Shown here in pieces: positions 29,101 to 41,100 of a DNA stretch of 64,000 nucleotides (the stretch's first letter is position 1; every line of letters begins with the position of its first letter). The DNA is from Serilophus lunatus. Taxonomy: Eukaryota > Chordata > Aves > Passeriformes > Eurylaimidae. Position numbers and translations under genes: made by a program. The stretch is from contig VXBA01001575.1 of NCBI GenBank assembly GCA_013399895.1, positions 607,800-671,799 on the forward strand, given 5' to 3'. Under the pieces are notes generated by a model. It worked only from the letters and a program-made list of their open reading frames with translations. It made no database searches and was not told the origin of the DNA.

Positions 29101-32100
29101 TTTCCATTCATCTCTCTTCATCTCATGAAAAGCATATCTGGGTAAGTTAAAACACCATGGCTGCTGAACATATCGATCTTCAGCACCATGTTTATTTTCT
29201 ATGTTTTATTCTTATTTCTTTTTGTTTTTCTGTGAACCTTATGTAACAAATACATGCAGAAAACTGACCTAAATGAAAACTTTCAAAGTATTCAAAATAA
29301 TGGTAAACCTTGAAAGTATACACAAATTTAGGTCAGACTTGCTCCTAAAGAGCTTAACAGAATGGATTAAATACTTGGAGATAACTTCTGTCATTTTTTT
29401 TTTAATATGCACATTTTGGGAGGTATAATTTAAAAAAATAATCATATATTTTGAGGTCTAAAGCTCAGAATCACACACACAAAAAAGAAAGTTTAGGTTA
29501 GTGGAAAAACTGAGAGTGAAGACCTTGTTTAGGAAATGCTGTTAAGGCATAAATTCCATTTAATTAAATCATGGAAGACTCGCAAATTGCACTTTTTTTT
29601 CTTTTAGCTTTTTTTGCTTTTTTTCTGTTTGAGACCTCATGCTGTTTCAAAACCAACATATGCAGAAATGTTTTATTTGTGCATATAATTTTACTATTTT
29701 TGTTTTCACCACTCCATTTTTTGTTGTTTTTTTGTTTTTGTAATTGTTAACCCAATATCAAGTTTAAAATCTTCATGTCCTTTGATCTATTGTACAAATG
29801 CTATTTCTTCTTGAGCAAGAATTTGGAACTTTTGAGAGGAAATTTCATCTGCTCAAAGCTGTAGCTCTCTAAAGGTATAAGGATGCAAAACCTAAAGAGA
29901 ATATGGGTTACCACATTAATTTAGAATATATGATTATGAAATGGCTTCATAAAAATGTCAATGTTGAAACAACATCTGACTCAGGTTTTAATTAGTGCAG
30001 TCTTTAAGTCATTGGGACCATTTTCAGACAATATGAAGTCTTGAGTATCTCCCCATTCCCTCACCCTCACTTCCTGCTTTAACTGCATTTATAGTCTTGC
30101 AGAAAATAATAATTATATTAAATATATAACATTTAATATATGCAAATTCGACTTATTTTTTCATAAAATCTCCTGAGCTACAGGATTCGAGCCTATCTTA
30201 GATATTTAGCAAATGACAGTAGAAAGGATCAAATCCAAATCCATCTTAATTCATTAGAAATCCTCTCTCCTGACTATTGCAATCTTTGAATGTATGTTAG
30301 ATTACAAGTGGCAGATGTGTTTAATCTTAACTTGAAATCACAGGATTCCTTAAACAAATAGACTTTATTTGATCTATAGTTTCTGTCTATTTCTGTTCTA
30401 GAAACCAGTCGTGTATAATATTGTGTTATAAACTAAACATTTTATTATCAGTGATAATAATAATCATAATAAGGTCAGTTAGTAATAATAATCAGAGGAC
30501 CTGCTAGGTAAAAACATCAATCTATTTTCTTTTTGAGAAAACGTGAGTGAATAAAGGCCATTTCACAACTATATTAACTCATGTTTTACAAACGTGATTC
30601 GGCTCTTGACTTCACTGTACCTTTTCAATTTATCTCATATTTATTATTACATTTTAACTAAGAGACATTAAATAATATGTGCAGTATAATATCCTTGAGG
30701 ACTTCTCACGTGAACCCTACTAGAACTAGCAGAATAAATCCTATTATTTGCAGAAATATGAAGATTTATGTTGAAACATTGTTTAAGTTTCATCAAGACA
30801 GTGTGTGGACTTTGCATATTGCACAGAGTGTTTGCATTATGTGCATTAGCAATCATAAGCTGTCATTTCTTATTTGCTTGATGGGCTTCAACTTCTTGAA
30901 GAAAATTGAATCACTTAATGACATGCTCTAAGTCAAGATATCACTAACTTCCTACACAAATTCCATTCAAAAATTTTTAATATTTTTAATAAAGCTCATT
31001 GGGTTTTATGCAATTAATTGATAGCAGCTGCTGTTACAGAGCTAAAATTTTCCTGGTGCAAGAGAACGATATATATGAAATAGAAGATTTGCAGGATAAT
31101 AACACAGTTTCATGCTTATGATGTCCCCCTTCTTGTTGCTCCTATGTCCCTCTCCTGTCCAAAGGGATATTGAAGCATTCATTTTATGAGACAGTTTTAC
31201 TCTCAGATTTATAGGTGGGTCTGGGCAGTTGTACCTGACTGTTAGATGAATGGTGCTAAATAAAATGGTCTAGTGTATCAGGCACTCTCCAAAATGCATA
31301 AATGCAAGTATTTCTCAAATTTTGGATGGATACTAAACAGGTGATGGTCATGAAACTTCCTGACTTTGCAAAACTAGGCTCAGGATAAAGATGTATTTTA
31401 AATAGCAAATTCCAGTTATTCCTGTAATGTCTCCAGGAAGAGGATTTTGTTCTTGATCAGTAATAATACTATCTTCAAAAATGCAGCTTTAATTTGGAAT
31501 GCATTCCAGTGGTAGTGAGGGGTTTAAAGACCTGTGTGGAGTAAGATTACATGCAGGTATCCCCAAAAACGCCACTAGAATTTTCATTGACTGCTAATTA
31601 AAGAATGTCTCTCTTAATCAAAAAATAGAAATTCTGGGTTTAGTTTTGGCTTATAAAGTGAAGATTCAGGTTCTACAGCTCCCTTAGTCTGTATTAAGAA
31701 ATAGTCGAAGGCTAATGTTCAAGAAGTAAAATACCATTTAAATAAACTTTAATATTAAAGTGATGTTTAAAAGAAACATCCAGGGTAGGAAGTATAAGTT
31801 TTGAAGTATAAGTTTCCTTTTAAGGGAACAAAATATTATAAAAATCCTTTTAGCATTCCTTCAAATTAGTAAGTGAGGCACAGGCCTTATGATGGCTATA
31901 TTTCTTGTGCATGTCTCACTACAGGATTTTTAATTTTTCACTAAAAGTATTTTCAACCCAAAACAATTTCCTTCCACATGCCAAGACCATTTGGATTATA
32001 TTTATCAAACTGTAGGCTATGGCTATAGCATATATACAGGGAGTCTCATTTCTTGCTTGGCCTCATTTTATTCTGCCAAAATCAATAAGCACAACTGTAT

Positions 32101-35100
32101 TTTCCTTTAGCTCTGTCAGCCAGACTGCCTCCGAAGTAGCAGAGGTGCTTTCCTACTCCTGAGAGAGTGTATTGATTTGAGAATCACCAGAATAATTCTA
32201 AATCTTCACAGCAAGCCCCAGGCTGGTTCAAATGTTGCAAAATCAAAGAAGACTCCTTAGAAATATGTACTTTGTAATTCTAATATAAAGGAATCAAATT
32301 TTCATGGACGGGAGACCTTAAAGCGCCAATGCCTCTTCTGCAGGCACCTCAGTTCCTGAGACCACACAGAGGTTTAACACCAAATCAAAGAAAGAGGCCC
32401 AAACTTCTTCCCCATCTCCTTGTAAACTAGGTGCTGCTGCTCTCCTGCTTGAAGCAGACCAACACAAGCAAGAAAGGCCAGGGTTCAGGCCAGATCCTCA
32501 AGGCTTTTATCTCCTTTTTGGCTTAGGATGTTAGCCACACCTGCTCTTTCAGCTGATATAATTGAAGAGAATAGCCTAGGTAAAGAATCAATCTGGGATC
32601 GGGTTCCTCCGAGGATGGTGTCTCCATGGGACTCCTAGCTGCAGAAGGAGCTGCTCCCCAGGCTTGGGCTGGCTCTGGGGAAGGAGTGCATTGCACAGGG
32701 TTTCGCAGAGTTCACGCTTTGCAATGGTGAGGATCGGGCATTTCTGAAAGCTAGCCTCTCCCTAAGGATGGCCATGCCAGCTCACAGGCCTGGTAGCAAC
32801 AGGAGTCATGCAGTCTTGTTGTGGCAACTGAGGGAGGTACAGCATTGCTGTAGCACCCTGTAGAACCAACTCTGAGGGAAGGCTGCAGCCTGAATAGCTC
32901 ATCCACAGGCAGCTGGGTTGTGGCCAAGTCTGGCCATGCCTTAATTCTGCTTCTCCTAAGCAGGCAGGTGAATAGATTTCTGCTGGCTTTCACTACTTGT
33001 CTCCATGGGAGTATGGGGTTCCTGAACCTCCATCAGCTGCTGGAGGTAACATGGTGTTTGTATGCTCAAAGAGGAACTTCTCATTCTGTTGAAAGTTATG
33101 CTTTCAGAGGAATCAAGGATAGCTCTACAGTGACTTGGGATATCTGAGTGACAAAGGATAAATACACTGCAAAGGATGGGAGGAGAAGCTAGATCAATGT
33201 CAGTACTGTTGTCAAGTATGTGTAGTGTTACATATTACTAAAACATAAACAAAGCAAGTAAAGCAGCTTTCTTGCTATTAATATTTAGAGCCAGGGATTT
33301 AAACCTGCATGAAAAATTGCTTATTTAAGTTCCATTTTCTACTGAAGCCAAATTTTCTCAGTCTGGCTCCATGGCAGTGCAAAAATCCCTAAAGGACTAC
33401 TTCTTGCAAGTAAGATCACTCCATTGCTTTCATCTGCTCTGATTTTGTAGTACATATATTAGAAAGGCTGCTAAGGCAGTGAAGAATTGCCAAGGGATAA
33501 CTGAACCACAAAAGCTGTAGTAATAAAGGAGGAAAGAGCAAAACTGATGCTATAATTCCAAAATTTTCTTGTTATGTGAAAATGTAAGCAAATTTTAATA
33601 CTACCTGAGCACAGTCACTATCTAATTTGTTTTTCACTACAGGTTGTTGCTGAGAGCATTCTTTTGTGTTTCACTAAGTAGGAGGCAGCTGAAAATATGC
33701 TGTTAAATACCAGGAAAAAAAAAAAAAAAAGCCTTTTGAAGGACTGCTTTTCCTATGCCATCACAACAGTGAATTCTTTATTCCAGGATTAAAAATGATT
33801 GGAATAGTTGAATGTCTTTTAATATAGAGCATTTTCCTGATCATCTAACTGACTGGTCTATACATAACTATTCCAAATATTTAATACTGCCATATTAAAA
33901 GTATATTTTAAGCTTTGAGAATAATGTTTTACACATATACTGATTGTAGTGCAGAAAAACTGCAGATAGGTGTTGGATCTGTAGCTGATCAACTCAATAG
34001 AAATATACTTATGTATATGTATAAAATCAAGAAACCATATCAATTCTATAATTATGATATATACATCAGTAAACTATTTACATTTCTTTTATATATAATC
34101 AATAATTTAAAAATCAAAATGTTGAACTATTAAAGATACAATCAACTCTTAAACAGCCACAGTTGGCATATTTAAGGTGCAGAATAGCAGTACTCCAGAG
34201 ACCCTAGCATCATGCATAGCTGGTCCAGCTGGTTTAGTGTTTTAAACACAGATACCTGTCAGATCCAGCTGCATTATATCTATACTTAGTTCAGGTCTAG
34301 AATTTGCCAGCTTTGGGCCTTTCCGTGTCATTAATACACCGAGCTATTAGTCTCAGGAGGAATTCCTCAGATTTATCCTCACCAATTTCTTTTTTAATAT
34401 GGGTTCATATAAGGTGTACCAATTCTTTATTGCTTTGGCTAAGAATAGACAGAAACCTCATCTTCTGTATGTTAAATGTTTTAAAGGGATGTCGGGGAAA
34501 AAAAATAAGAAAGGATTGGGAATAGATCTAGTACATTCAACAGGGGAAGGAGCTGTATTGTTCATTGGTGTGTTCTATGCTTTTTTCTAAATCTGTCATC
34601 GTGCTTCACTGTTGTTAACAAAAAGGCATGGTTGCATCTGTATGGCCCTACACATATTTCCACATATTAAACATTTCTTGATTTTTAGACATGAACTTCT
34701 GGAAGAAGCCAGGAGAAAAGGTTTGCCTTTTGCACAGTGGGATGGGCCAACAGTCGTGGCCTGGCTGGAGGTAAGTGTTGGCAGTAACTTGGAAATGTGA
34801 GTCACATTTGTAGACTGCTTCTGTATGCTTGTCCTTACAAATTTTAAAGAGACTGTTACAATCTCCTCCTCTCCCCCTGTGCTCTGTGCCAGCAGCACTA
34901 CACAGATTTTGACACTGGATGGTGTACATCAGAGACTAGAGCTGAAAAAACCAAGACAGGATTATAGAGTGGGATGAGGACAGGAAATGCTCTTGAATAC
35001 CAAATTTTTTGAATCTTTGAATTTCTCAGTCTCTATGTGGCTAGGAACTGCACGGACAGAGTTTATGTAGAATTATGTGCTGATTTTTAAAAAATTTAAA

Positions 35101-38100
35101 GAATTTGTAACTTCCTGCATTTTAAAAACATAATGGAAAAGAAGTGTTCCTCAACATTTTCACCTGGAATGTGGGTGATACAGGTTGAAATCTCTCTGAT
35201 TTGACAGGCAGTCCCTTCATATCTGAAATCCAGTCTGCAGAGAGCTGCCTTTTATTTGGAGGGCCTAAATGAATGTTTTTTGGAACCCATCCAGAAAGAA
35301 AATTCAGCAGAGCTGTCATCAATTTTGACAGAAATCAACGGTTTAGGTGAAGGATCTTTTCAAAAACTGCTTACACAAGTACTAAGGGCAGGAGAAGGCA
35401 GAAAGGATGTTCCTATACAAATACACAGTCACTTTTACGTGGCAAAGCTGTAACACTTCAGTGGAGATATAAGCTCTTTGTTGTTCAAGTGCCTATTCAT
35501 TGCTACACCAAGCATCTCTACATATTCCCACCTTTTCTCCTGTCTGCTGCAAGTGTCATCCATTGATCATTAGATAGACTTTATAGAATTTTTTCCTTCA
35601 ATTGAAAGAAAAAAAGATCCCTCTCCAAAGCTATAACAGGAATATACTAGTAAATAAATGAAAGATGAGAAATGAAAGTATAATTTCTGGAAAATTTCTG
35701 CTTCACATTGGAATTGCTGGAGGTGTCTAATGAAAAAGATGAAATGAAAACTGCAGAAAGTCACTTCAAGCATTTGCATATATTTGGAAAATGGGATGAT
35801 ACCTTCTTTCCCAAAAATATCTTTCTCCTAATGTGGAACAATCCTTAATTTGGCCACTACTTGACTTTTTTATATGACTCTGGGAGTTCTGTAACCTGAT
35901 TTATATCAGTCAGAAATACTCAGTAATTGCAGTAAAAGCTGATTTGCTGGAAAAGTGAACATAGAAGACTCTATATATTTCTGAATACCAAGAAAGATTT
36001 TCCCTTGATGTCATTCAGGACAATCCACTATTTGAAGTAGTTTTTGACAAGTCAAACTCATGTTTTTTCCCCTTGATTTCCTGAAAAATAGGATATGCTT
36101 CCCACTGTCTCAGAGAGGGGCTGTAAAGAGAAATTGAGGGGAACTTCTTGGGGAATATGACAACAGTCATATGAGGAGAACTTATGGGGAAGTTGGTGTT
36201 GCAGTATTCAATGGAGATTGAGGACGGAAGTACTATGTTTATTCAGTGAACATCAGTGCATTCACTCAGCAGATGGACACTGTGTACATTTTATACTCTC
36301 CTGAGGAAAAATGTAATACGTGACGCTTTGACTAAAGAATAAAATAAATATTAGAGGAGACAAAGGCTTAAATTTAAGAAGTATATGTGATCACAGTTGT
36401 GAAATTTTCAATTTTTAGGGCTCAAATTTTCAGCTTTAGCATTTATTCTGGTTGCTTGTAAGTAGCATAAGCACAGTTGAGATATATTTTAAGAATTTGG
36501 GGTTTTCTTAATTAATTCAAGAGAAGCGTATCGATCTTGATATCTGGGTTCTTTCTCCAGAACCATTATTGTGTCTCTTTTTAGAGACTGTGCACCTAAT
36601 ATCATTTTTTGGTAGACATCTATTTGTTGAAGAATTTACTTATTTTGTTAAAGAATTAATTTACCTGATGAACAGCAAACGTTTCACCCTGTTTCTGCAG
36701 GGTGAATAACTCCCAGTTTTTACGTTTTTCTGTTTCTCAAGTGCATATGTGAAAAAACTGTCAAAATAAATGATATTAAGAAATATATTTTAAAGCTATG
36801 TATAGTTTTCTCGTGGCCCTTTATTTAAGTGCAGCTAGATGTTATCTAAATAATTTTTGGTTTGGGGTTTTTTTTTTGCTTTCATGAAACTTTGTGCTTT
36901 GTTACAGTTTTTTTAGAATTAGATCATGTTTTTAAGGTTCAGACTATCATTGGATGGAGGGTAGTGGCTAATCCCATCAGTGGGAAGGACTTTTTGAAAC
37001 AGAATGCACGCATCTCTCAAGCTCTATCATACATCAGGACTAAGTACAGAAAAGCCTGACTGAGGTCTTTTGGAATATGACAGTCAAGTCTGTTTGTGAC
37101 ATTAAAGTTATCTAATAGCTGTCTTTTAAGAAAGTATTTCCCATATGAAGTATAGACTTCTTGATAACAACAGAGTGATTCTCTGTACTATGTGAAATGA
37201 AATTAAAATCCTTTCAATCTGTCACTGCTTTACAGATATGTTGGTGAATTTACTGCTGGCATATTTTGACTTTTCCTCATCTTCATGTCCTCTTTTCGTA
37301 AGCCATTATTAAGAGAAAAAAATTAAATAATGGCCCATTTGACATTTACCTAGCTAGGTTTTTGTTTTCTGTTGTATTATCCCTAGAATCTGAATGACTG
37401 TGGCATTTGCTCCTTAGCTCCTCTGGGAAAAAAGAGCTGTAGACCCTGACAGTCATATTAATGAGGCAGCACAAAATGAGAAAGCTGAGATAATCAAGAG
37501 TTATTGATACTAAGTAGATCCCAGGAAAGAATGCTAGGAGCAGAGTGTACCTCTTACAAGGGAAGACTAAGTGATGAAGCACAGAGCTGTTACTGACATG
37601 GGCTAGTACGACTAACGTAAGAAGAGGAAAAGCATGCAAGTACGTATCTTCTAAATCCACAGGTGATGTAGCCATGCCCACATTTTAGTGCAACTTCTAA
37701 CCAGTATTTCTAGCTGAGATATGAGACCATACCAGACTGTCACCAAATTCACTTTAAGTTCTGTCCCTGCTAGGTTGGTTATGTGAACTGTGCTTGGTTT
37801 ATTTCTAAGAAAATAGAAGCTGAGAAGTGTAAGATTTTGTACAAAAGTGAAAAAATTACATAATTCTTCCTAGATGATTTTCTGAATATAATATGATTAT
37901 AAAATGGGCAGTAACACTGACTTATGTACACTACTTCTCATTAAAAGCCTGGGAAAGGAGTAGCTCGGGAGATGGAGGCACACAGCTATAAAACTAATCC
38001 CAAACATACTTTGCTTTAAGGTTCTGGTAAACATAAATGAGTTCATATGAAGCCACGGCAATTTCAAAAGCTCTGAAGCAACTTTATTTTATTAGACTCT

Positions 38101-41100
38101 GATATTCATGCTCATTTGCTTGTGTTACCACGCTTATTCAGATTGACAGGTGTCCTGATAATTAATCTAATTATTTAATATTGGTCATTAAGTAATTGAT
38201 TAATAGCGGTCACAACATCAAGCCTGACAGGGTTGAAGCATTTGGACAATGCTCTCAGGCACACAGTATGATTCCTGGCACTGTTCTCTGCAGAGCCAGA
38301 AGTTGGACTCAATGATTCTAGCAAGTCCCTTCCAATCTGGGATATTCTATGACTAATTTCATTTGAGAAATGATGCAGTCCTTTGGATGAAATGTGTCCT
38401 TTTTCTCAACAGCTCTGGCTAGGTATGCCAGCCTGGTATGTCGCTGCTTGCCGTGCCAATGTGAAGAGTGGAGCTATTATGTCTGCTTTGTCCGATACGG
38501 AGATTCAGAGAGAGATTGGAATCAGCAATCCTCTTCATCGCTTAAAACTCAGATTAGCAATCCAAGAGATGGTATCACTGACAAGTCCATCAGCACCTCC
38601 AACATCCAGAACAGTGAGTCCTGTTCAGCTAACTTTTTCTTCCCCACTTCACCCTGCAGGAGTCTGCAGAAAAACTTTTGTAATACAGAGTGCCTCTGTG
38701 GTAACACACACTTCACAATCAGTGGGAACTATCTAACAGAGACTCAGAACGACCTGTTCATCACTTGCTTGATTGTTGATTGCTGATGGTTTTCTTTTAT
38801 CAGATATTTTGATTTTTTTTAAGTCATGCTTTTGATTATTCCTGTCATCTAAATAATCCATACTGAGCATGGTATTTGTAATTTTGCCTGTATTTTTGCC
38901 TTTCTCTTCCTTCAAGTCATCTGCGCCAGCCTAATCAGATTGTGTTTCTCTTTTTTTTGTTGGTTTCTCTTTTTTATTTCTTTGGGGGGGGGGAGGAGAG
39001 GAGAGAAGGCAGGAGTTGAAAAGGGTCATTTGCTCTTTTGAATCTTGTTCTTATTCCCCTTTTTTGCACCCTTTCCAATGTTTTCTAGTCCAGGTTGGCT
39101 GGCTTTAGGTTCTTTATGCTTTTAAGAGAAATGGTGATTGAAGCTGTGAAGGAAGTGTCTGGAAGGTAGAAGTGGAGTGTGTGCATTCAGTGGGGAAGGC
39201 AGCAGACAGGAGAGATTAAAGTAAAGAAGAAATACAAAGATACAAGTCGTAAAGAAAAGGGGATTATATGTAAAAGAGCAAGGAAATAGATTAGGGTAAG
39301 AATGAATGTGCTCTAGATAAAAAGCATCTTTTAGTGGAACATGAAGAAAACCAGACCAAATGGACAAAAAGAAAAAGAAACAAGATAACAAAAGGAGAGT
39401 TTCATGGTCATGGCTATGAAAGAAGCAATGGAGACGGTAACAAAAAAAAAAAACAAAAAAACAAAAAAAAGAGGCTTGATCAGATGGAAAACACGGCAGA
39501 GAAGTGAAAGACAAAGATACTACTCACATAGTGTAGCTCAGATTTCTACTAGTAAGATAATAATAATGTTAATAATAATATTTATATTTTGTTATATCTT
39601 CTTGACAGAAAAGGAGTTAATCTACCTCAGCTTTCCAGAAAGCATAGCAGACATCCATGGCCCCTCCTTGCTTCATCTCATTGTCTTAGTAATAGTCTGA
39701 TGGAAAAACAATAGGATGAGGGAAAATAGTTTTACAATTCAATTCTCTTGACATTTTTGATTTACAGAAATATGGCGGAAGTTTTAATTATTTAGATTAC
39801 AATATGAGCATATGATGTGTGCAGAATATTTAGGCTGGAAAATCTTTGGGAGATGAAGCTTACCTCCAGACAGAGCTGTGAGCTAAAGGTTGTATTTGCC
39901 AGTTGTTTATGAAATGCAGCTTTATTAATCTCTCTTTTGTAGTGGTGCTCTGCCAGATTTCATCCATCAGTTCTAGTTGAAATACTCCATCACATCTGTT
40001 CAGAATCTGCTAATGAAAGATACAAAGCAAGTTGTCTAAAGTTGTCTCTAGTTGCAGCTCGGTAGAGGCAAGAACGTGGTTGTGCTGATGGTGATGCTAT
40101 GCGCTGTTAACTTACAGTGGTGCTGCCTTTCTTCTTTACCACTGCTTACCTAATGTGGATCCCACCTGCCTTCCTGTGGGCCTTGTCCATAGCCCTCAGG
40201 CAATGTTTGGGTGACCCATGAAGAAATGGAAAATCTCGCTGCTCCAGCTAAAACGGTTAGTCTTCCCATTTCCATTTAAAATGTTTTCAGTGCTTAAAAA
40301 AGAATTGGGCTGCATCTGCTTTAACACAGATTCCATATCTTCTGTAGAATGCTTCCCAAGCATGCTATTAGCAAGTTGCAGGGAGTAATGAAATTGAATT
40401 TAAAGAACAGTTATATAATCTTTTAGCAAAACAATTTACAAACTGTATTGCCATCACAGAAATTGAGTGACCCCAAAACCAGTATTGGAATTTTAGAGTA
40501 CATAATATATACAGCACCAGTGTGAAACCTCATTTAATGAAATGAAATTGTCATGGTTACATGTGCAACATTTCCCCTGTTCTCTACTCCCTAATACCTC
40601 TTCTAAATATAGTTTTATATCTGCTGACATAGAAAGAAGTAAGAAAAGGTTTGAGAACAGTGCATTACACGACTTCGTATTTTCATTAATGCTGTGTCTT
40701 GCTTTTTGATTTTGGGTGCATGGAGAGTATCATTTATTAATTAATTTTTGTCAAACCTCTCCCTAAATACTAAAATATTTCTAACTTTTTTTTAAACTTG
40801 GAACATATTTTAGCTTTTGGGTTTTAGCATAACATCGTAACAACTTCACAAGGGTTCTTCTATGACGTGATATAATCCTACAGTAGGATTGCTGAAAAAC
40901 CAATCTGTAGTGTGGAAAATTTTATAGTCAGACAAATCCATTAATGGTGGGAGAGGTACTGGAGCCAAATTTTGACTTGTATCTTAAAATTTTATGCTTA
41001 TTATAGTATTTAAAGTTTTCTCCTCAACATTAATGAAGCCAATTCTTATCAATTTTTTTTTTTTTAAATTATCTCATTTCCAATTTTATGCAAGTATAAC

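Larger units (their letters stand above)
21781..34688 (+). other. PPFIA2: PPFIA2 intron, 12.9 kb, the longest in the window
   Basis: The intron is canonical GT-AG (gtgagt ... atttttag). It contains a CR1 fragment at 23,692, an AT microsatellite at 23,506, an A/C-rich patch at 24,413-24,540, a probable LTR at 25,954-26,275, a candidate 9-nt microexon at 29,133 and a GC-richer block at about 32,590-33,070. Otherwise it is AT-rich with no recognisable coding sequence. Open frames of 60-108 codons on both strands are unsupported. Confidence 0.8.

Noticed and set aside
37346..37681. A 111-codon minus-strand open frame rich in hydrophobic residues
   Set aside because: It lies within a PPFIA2 intron with no promoter, splice context or known domain. 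A hydrophobic reading is expected from T-rich sequence.
38614..38736. In-frame continuation of the SAM1 exon past its donor
   Set aside because: The gtgagt donor is strong and the next exon continues the known protein exactly. At most this would be an intron-retention product.
39122..39514. A 130-codon minus-strand open frame
   Set aside because: It is the complement of a purine-rich tract and gives a low-complexity Phe/Ser/Leu product. Not a gene.
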